Assembly (NCBI GenBank): GCA_039707465.1
Contig: CM077644.1
Coordinates: 196,265,962 to 196,329,961, forward strand
Direction of reading: 5' to 3'
DNA length: 64,000 nucleotides
From: Rhabdophis nuchalis
Lineage: Eukaryota > Chordata > Lepidosauria > Squamata > Natricidae
Shown here: positions 60,621-64,000 of the stretch, piece by piece
Numbering within the stretch: position 1 is the stretch's first letter
Layout: every line of letters starts with the position of its first letter
Notes under the pieces: model-generated
What the model saw: the letters and a program-made list of their open reading frames with translations, nothing else
Databases searched by the model: none
Told to the model about the DNA's origin: nothing
Program-made: the position numbers and the translations under genes

Positions 60621-61897
60621 ACACGCACGCACACACATGCTCAGAGATGACAGACAGGTTTTCCCAGCTTTCAAACTTTATTACATTTCCCTTGAGTCTC
60701 TCATTTTATGCACATTTGCATTGTATTAATTCAGGAGAAGAAGAAAAATATTTGTGTCCATTTTATTTGACATTTTAACATTTTTCTCCTGTGGTTTTGC
60801 TCCCTTTTCCAGACATTCTTGTCTCAGTTTGTACAAAGTCACCTCAAAGACTTTTGTTGCTATCACTTTCTCATATTGCTACCTCTGTATTCATTGATAC
60901 AACCTATGAAGGATATTATACCAAAAGAAATCACATCCTCTCTCCCTCTTTTAAAAATTGCAATGTATGAAAAAGAGTTCTGAAGAGATTTTATTAAAGA
61001 AAAAACAGATTTTCAAAAATAATCAGAGAAGATAAGCTAACTAAAGAAAGAAAGTATATGTATAGGAGCAATTCTAGAATTTGAAATAATAGAAAAATAC
61101 CAAGAGTAATTTATAGAAATATATGCACAGAAGCTGGATGAAACAAAACCCTTTTTTTTAAAAAAAAAACTACATATTTCAGTATCTTAATATGACACTA
61201 GTAAGGTTATATAGAACAATACAAATAAGATTATAAATGCACTCAAAAGACTGAAGGAAGAAAAAAAATCTTACTTTGTACTTCTTATATCTGAACTGTT
61301 GAATCTGAATGAAATTCTGATCTCCAACTTGAAATACAAAGAAATATACTATATGTACAAGAATAGAAATAGATTTAAAAGTCATATATATGTATAGATG
61401 AAGCTTGCTTCTTTCTATTGTACAATCCCAGTATGAGGCACCATCTGCATTCATTACATATTTGACCTCTGTGAAATTTTACTTTGATAATTCTTTGTTT
61501 TTCCTTTGAAAAACAAATACTGTTGAACTGCAATATTTCCCCTTTAAAATTAATGTATCTCCTAGTTTTTTCCTCAATGATCTGCTGTTACTTTTTACAT
61601 ACATACATACATACTCAAAATCTGGTTTGTTGTTTCAGAAAATCAATAAGCCTATTCTTTAAGCATAAACTCTTCACAAGTTGCTAATGATGCATTAGCA
61701 TTTTTTTTATTCACATTTTTTTTATTCGTATCAACTTAAACAACTGTATGTCATCTTTTTAAAGTAAATTTACTAGCATACAATGCAATGAACCAATCTT
61801 CCTTCTCTTATTGGAAGAAGGTTTTCTTCTTTCCCAGACTCCATTCTCATAATGCCTATAAAAACTAATTCACCTTGTTCAAATAAATGTCTGTGAT
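60621..61897. other. No gene seen
   Basis: AT-rich, nothing recognised. Confidence 0.5.
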
Positions 61898-61975
61898 CTT
61901 GATTTTGATTTTGATTTGATTTTATTCAATTTGTATCCCGCCCTTCTCCAAAAGGACCCAGGGCGGCGACCTTGC
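61898..61975 (-). mobile_element. L2 3'-terminal scrap
   Basis: tgtatcccgcccttctccaa followed by ggacccagggcggcg is the inverted L2 3' end; only about 75 bp remain. Confidence 0.75.
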
Positions 61976-62989
61976 TAGAGTAATATTTTAACTATTGTAT
62001 TTTTCCAATAAAATACCCATGACAATAAAACCCAAAAAATATTTAAAGAAAGCTTTCCCATTTCTTGAACTTCCTTTCCACATAAGCTCATTTGATAGTT
62101 TACTTCAATGCTATTTTGCCAGGTATTTAGATTTGTTGACTATGTTTCCTGCTATCTTTTTTGTTCTTAAATATCTCATTCCTGTGCTTATTATTTCTAG
62201 ATGTCTATAATAAATCACCCTTATATAGAAAGCAATGGAATATCCATAATTGTGTTCATAATAAGGCTGCCAACTTTAAATAAAATTATTTAAAATCACA
62301 GGCATTATGATGTCATAATCTACCAGCTTTGAAACATAACACAACTTTTGTTAGGAGTCTTATATACTCTGCAAAATGAAAAGGTCTGTGAGGAACAAAA
62401 GATAAATGCTTTACAAATAAAATAAATGGGCAACATAAAGCATAACCAAAGAATTCTAGATGAAAATACAGAACATTTTCTGTGGAATATAAATAGAACA
62501 ATATTATAATAAAGTATATAAATAGTTTGCCATTGCTTGGAGTGTCAGAGACCATTTTTCTGACAACTAAAAATTGTGCAGAATAATATACTGTGGGCCA
62601 TCCAACTCCAATTACTAAAATTTCAGATGTCCTTGATAGTCTTTCATTTCATAATCATGAGTTACTTGGAAGCATAATTACCTTTATAGATAAAAAGACA
62701 AATTTTCTCTAGGGAATTAATTGTTGCAATTTAAAATACCACTGTGAATTGTTAACATCTCTTAACAATCACCCAGAGGCTCATGTTGTAAATGTTAGTA
62801 AGGCTATTCAAAGCATGGCATAAATTCATGATTTAATTATGTAACACAGCATAGTTTCTGAAGTAATACACCTTTCCTGAGGTAATATACATAAGGACAT
62901 GATGTTACAGTAACATTCTATAAACATAGTTCTCAATGTACAACTGATCACTTACTGACTGGCATTTACTTCTGGTTTTGAGCAATACT
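61976..62989. other. No gene seen
   Basis: AT-rich, nothing recognised. Confidence 0.5.
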
Positions 62990-63200
62990 CTGTAGTAAAC
63001 AATATCCTCACTTAATGACTGCTGTGCTCCCTTAATGATCATGGCATTTGCTTTATGACAGCCATTTTTGCTTAACGGTTGTTTCAAAAAAAGGTTGTAA
63101 AATCTGGTGAGCCATTTTACAACCATGATGAGTTACAAACATAGTTGTGTGGTTCTTTACAAACATAGTTGTGTGATCCTAACTCAAGGACTATCTCTAG
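62990..63200. mobile_element. Degraded MITE of the 8061 family
   Basis: Contains ctcacttaatgactgctgtg, gcttaacggttgtttc, caaccatgatgagttacaaa and an end aactcaaggactatct. An internal duplication of acaaacatagttgtgtg is visible near 63136-63176. Confidence 0.45.
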
Positions 63201-64000
63201 GTTCAATTTCTCAAAATAGGAAATGGTTAGATATATACTTATGATGCAATACATTTGCAGTACTAATTCATAATTCATGAAACTGTTGTTTATCTTTTTT
63301 AAAGCCCACATATACTTTTTATTGAGCTACACCTCAATAGAATTTCCAGATATGTTGCTACTGGATGCATGGATATTCATGCTCTGTTTTCAAACTTTAT
63401 GTGCTTGCTTTGGGAATAACCTGTGTACAAATGGTTAGTCCACAAGCTTTGAACTTAATGATAATGATGATATAAAATTGTATGATTTGGATCATAGCAA
63501 AGTAAAAATTCTTAACCTTTCTGCAGCAAATCTGTATCTACTTAGTCTTTTCTGGACCATTTCCCCATTCTTCTTTTTTCCAAAGAAAAATCTTTTGATA
63601 CAAAATGCAGGTAACCAACAATAGGGAGGATGCACTGAAGGTAGTAGAAAGTAAGCTAGACATTCCTTAACTATAGATGACAACCCTAATTGCACTGAAG
63701 AACATAATTTCTTATTAAAGAGCAGATGACAGAAATGTAAAGAGGAAAGTACAGATCTTTTGCTCAACAAATGTTTCATCTTAACAGGCAACATAGGACT
63801 GAAGTTTTTCTCTAAAACTTGGGAAGCAGAGGATAATACAATAGCTACGTTTCCTAGGAGATATGGTGGTTATTTTTTTGATAATGACAAAGGTTTCAAG
63901 ATCTCTCCCTTTTCTGAACCTTGTTCTATTGCTTCTCTATCGGTGTTTTCTCAAAAAGGGGGCAGGTAGTAAAAGGCAGTTGGGGGTTGGCAAAAGAGGT
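63201..64000. other. No gene seen
   Basis: AT-rich to the right edge, no credible exon or element. Confidence 0.45.

Overview
The window looks like squamate reptile DNA, most likely from a snake. It is AT-rich and intron-scale. It carries one recognisable vertebrate gene and a repeat load typical of squamates: CR1, L2 and R4-like LINEs, Sauria-type tRNA SINEs, many hAT and Tc1/mariner-like MITEs, and long microsatellites. The species is inferred from repeat style, not proven.

The only cellular protein-coding gene I can support is MAN2A1 (Golgi alpha-mannosidase II), on the minus strand. Exon 1 (18207-18347) lies in a CpG island (about 17800-19130), exon 2 is at 9543-9803 and exon 3 at 20-164. 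The rest of the gene continues beyond the left edge. Splice sites and phases agree at every visible junction. The first 182 codons cover the cytoplasmic tail, the signal anchor, the coiled stem and the start of the catalytic domain, including the HSHNDPG zinc-site motif.

Intron 2 (165-9542) holds two notable insertions. One is a 1.7 kb hAT element (638-2329) with an 8-bp target duplication, a roughly 840-bp polypyrimidine tract and nested inverted repeats. The other is a 1,983-bp L1-type element (3225-5207) that has a GC-rich 5' region, an intact ORF1 and a short 3' UTR but no ORF2, flanked by 13-bp target duplications (a 'half-L1'). Intron 1 (9804-18206) holds a long inverted repeat (12388-12550 with 13798-13960).

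From about 19.1 kb to the right edge is upstream intergenic DNA made largely of transposon relics. The main ones are a nearly full-length CR1 (31762-35190, one frameshift at a C-run), a long L2 (49239-51738, one frameshift and one stop), R4-like LINE tails joined to a compound (ATT)n(ATC)n array (28465-29742), two CR1 copies in opposite orientation (58869-60620), and three small hAT hairpin MITEs with exact 8-bp target duplications, one of them a perfect 106-bp palindrome.

The most unusual signal is a complete hammerhead ribozyme motif at 45923-45969 (plus strand). All conserved core bases are present and all three helices can form. It is followed by a 21-bp inverted repeat and a second, degenerate hammerhead-like stretch. 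This arrangement resembles Penelope-like elements or retrozymes.
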